A stretch of 32,348 nt of DNA. Source: Verrucomicrobiota bacterium. GTDB lineage: Bacteria > Chlamydiota > Chlamydiia > Chlamydiales > SM23-39. Numbering within the stretch: the stretch's first letter is position 1; each line of letters starts with the position of its first letter. Of the stretch, positions 31,491-32,348 are shown in pieces. Where the stretch lies: positions 1 through 32,348 of the forward strand of contig JAGWKO010000012.1 of NCBI GenBank assembly GCA_028873295.1, given 5' to 3'. The position numbers and the translations under genes are program-made. A model generated the notes under the pieces. It was given only the letters and a program-made list of their open reading frames with translations. It ran no database searches and was not told the DNA's origin.

Positions 31491-32198
31491 CTAAAAGAGC
31501 TTATTTTCGAGAAACACAGCCGGCTTAACGTTCAGAGTTTTGGCTCGCCGCATGACCCTATCCTTCCACCTTGCTATCATAGACGTAAATGCCAGTGGAT
31601 TGGGAAGTTCATTGCTTTCTATTAATTTCGCTGCCTGTTCCCAGATTTTATAGTATTGGATATATGTAGAGAGACAATTTTCGTCTGCATTATCTATATA
31701 AGAATAAAAAAGGTTTTCAATTAGAGGGATAAACTGACAGTTCCAAGGAGCATATGGACCGTCATTATCGATACGATCTAATTGCAGACCTTCTTGCCAT
31801 CCATTATTTATGCACCATTCGACGAAATTAAGCAGAGTCTCTCTTCCTTTATTTCCTTTCTCTCGCCGCCATTCATCACAAACATATATCCCCCTGCCGC
31901 CGTATACATCATAGGCATCGTTATTGAACTTATAGCACCGATCATTGACGTGTTTGTATAATGTATAAATTTTATGCTGTGGATGAGACCTAGAGGCTAT
32001 GCCACCAACTTTGATAAGCTCTTGGAGTCGTTTACATCCACAACTAATATTTTGATTAAATGTACGCGTAGAATACACCATTTTCCCCTTACACTTAGGC
32101 CCAGCAAAAAGACATTTAACAATCCAAAAAAACTGTCTCTTGACTCCCTTCCCTCTAGATCCTACCATTCCTACTATTCGTAAAAAAGCCCTCGTATC
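31491..32198 (-). pseudogene. HNH-type phage/homing-endonuclease-like protein, 5' end lost to IS insertion
   Basis: The sequence matches a phage-type family with an N-terminal treble-clef-like Cys region (KCLFAGPKCKG, SCGC). The core follows: YTLYKHVNDRCY, YDVYGGRGIYVCDEW, LQLDRIDNDGPYAPWNCQFI. In this family the YGGRGI..C..W and LDRIDNDG..P.NC motifs are diagnostic. The frame stays open to ATG 32237, but codons beyond 32198 are made of the insertion-sequence end, so the original start is gone. A short fusion product could still be made. It points leftward, opposite to the other element genes. Confidence 0.75.
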
Positions 32199-32199
32199 T

Positions 32200-32348
32200 G
32201 TAAGCGGGAAATGAACCCATCTTTTTGAATCTGGCAATACATGGCACTCTGATGCTTTTCAAAACCAGGAGTGCATCTATGCCCATTTCAAAATCAGAAG
32301 AAAGCTGGCTCGAATCGAAACGTCTTGTTGAAGAGCAGCGTAGCAGTG
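32200..32348 (+). mobile_element. left end of an IS66-like insertion sequence (runs off the window)
   Basis: The element begins GTAAGCGGGAAATGAACCC, a start typical of IS66-family terminal repeats. The first 26 bases match the arms of the palindrome at 24527 with one difference. About 79 bp inside begins a gene resembling the IS66 accessory protein. The insertion has cut the leftward HNH gene. The right end lies outside the window. Confidence 0.7.
32279..32348 (+). CDS. IS66 TnpA-like accessory protein (partial)
   Basis: Only 23 codons lie in the window. ATG 32279 follows AGGAG by seven bases, a good ribosome-binding site. The residues MPISKSEESWLESKRLVEEQ, followed by RSS, fit the opening of IS66 OrfA/TnpA proteins (W...LVEEQ..SG pattern). 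Support comes mainly from the adjacent IS66-like terminus, since the fragment is too short for a firm call. Confidence 0.5.
   Translation, partial: MPISKSEESWLESKRLVEEQRSS

Noticed and set aside
1-32348. CRISPR array or rRNA genes
   Set aside because: No regularly spaced repeats and no rRNA-like stretches were seen.

Overview
The window looks like a chromosomal segment of a member of the Chlamydiales outside the genus Chlamydia (Parachlamydia/Waddlia/Criblamydia-like). The case rests on gene content and order. HPr kinase, HPr and enzyme I occur with no sugar permease. A ComEC without a metallo-hydrolase tail follows shortly after. FtsK and the YycJ/WalJ hydrolase lie in the same neighbourhood, and AMP nucleosidase sits directly before EF-P. 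As I remember it, this matches pts/comEC, yycJ/ftsK and amn/efp gene order in Chlamydia trachomatis. The species cannot be named from sequence alone.

Layout. 1-242: non-coding, with a striking GC-rich block. 243-3195 (minus): hprK-ptsH-ptsI, each overlapping the next by 4 bp. 3355-6694 (plus): type II NADH dehydrogenase, beta-carbonic anhydrase and ComEC. 6706-6780: tRNA-His, with uppP starting one base after its last nucleotide, then ftsK and an MBL-fold hydrolase. 10637-17031: a lineage-specific block of eight unrecognised genes. Five run leftward as a coupled operon and three run rightward. Most encode helical, coiled-coil proteins, and several of those appear to be diverged paralogues. 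17117-22331: walJ, a small unknown gene, amn, efp, epmA (the EF-P lysyl-transferase next to its substrate) and nadE.

22390 to the end: an accessory region made of nested mobile DNA. It begins with a decayed tyrosine integrase, followed by a HicB antitoxin coupled to a small unknown ORF, an internally deleted DUF1016/YhcG nuclease, and a gene cut off by a 107-bp palindrome built from IS66-like ends. Next come a tRNA-like 3' fragment (probable attachment site) and an intact integrase homologous to the decayed one. Beyond that are a type IV AbiE toxin-antitoxin pair with a promoter-embedded operator, a frameshifted unknown gene, an AlpA-like DNA-binding protein, a Toprim-helicase replication protein and a KHG-motif protein. 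The region ends with an HNH-type gene whose 5' end was removed by an IS66-like insertion starting at 32200. The int/AlpA/primase-helicase set resembles a satellite-like integrative island.

The housekeeping calls are firm. The two parts most likely to hold something undescribed are the coiled-coil operon (10.6-17.0 kb) and the layered mobile region.
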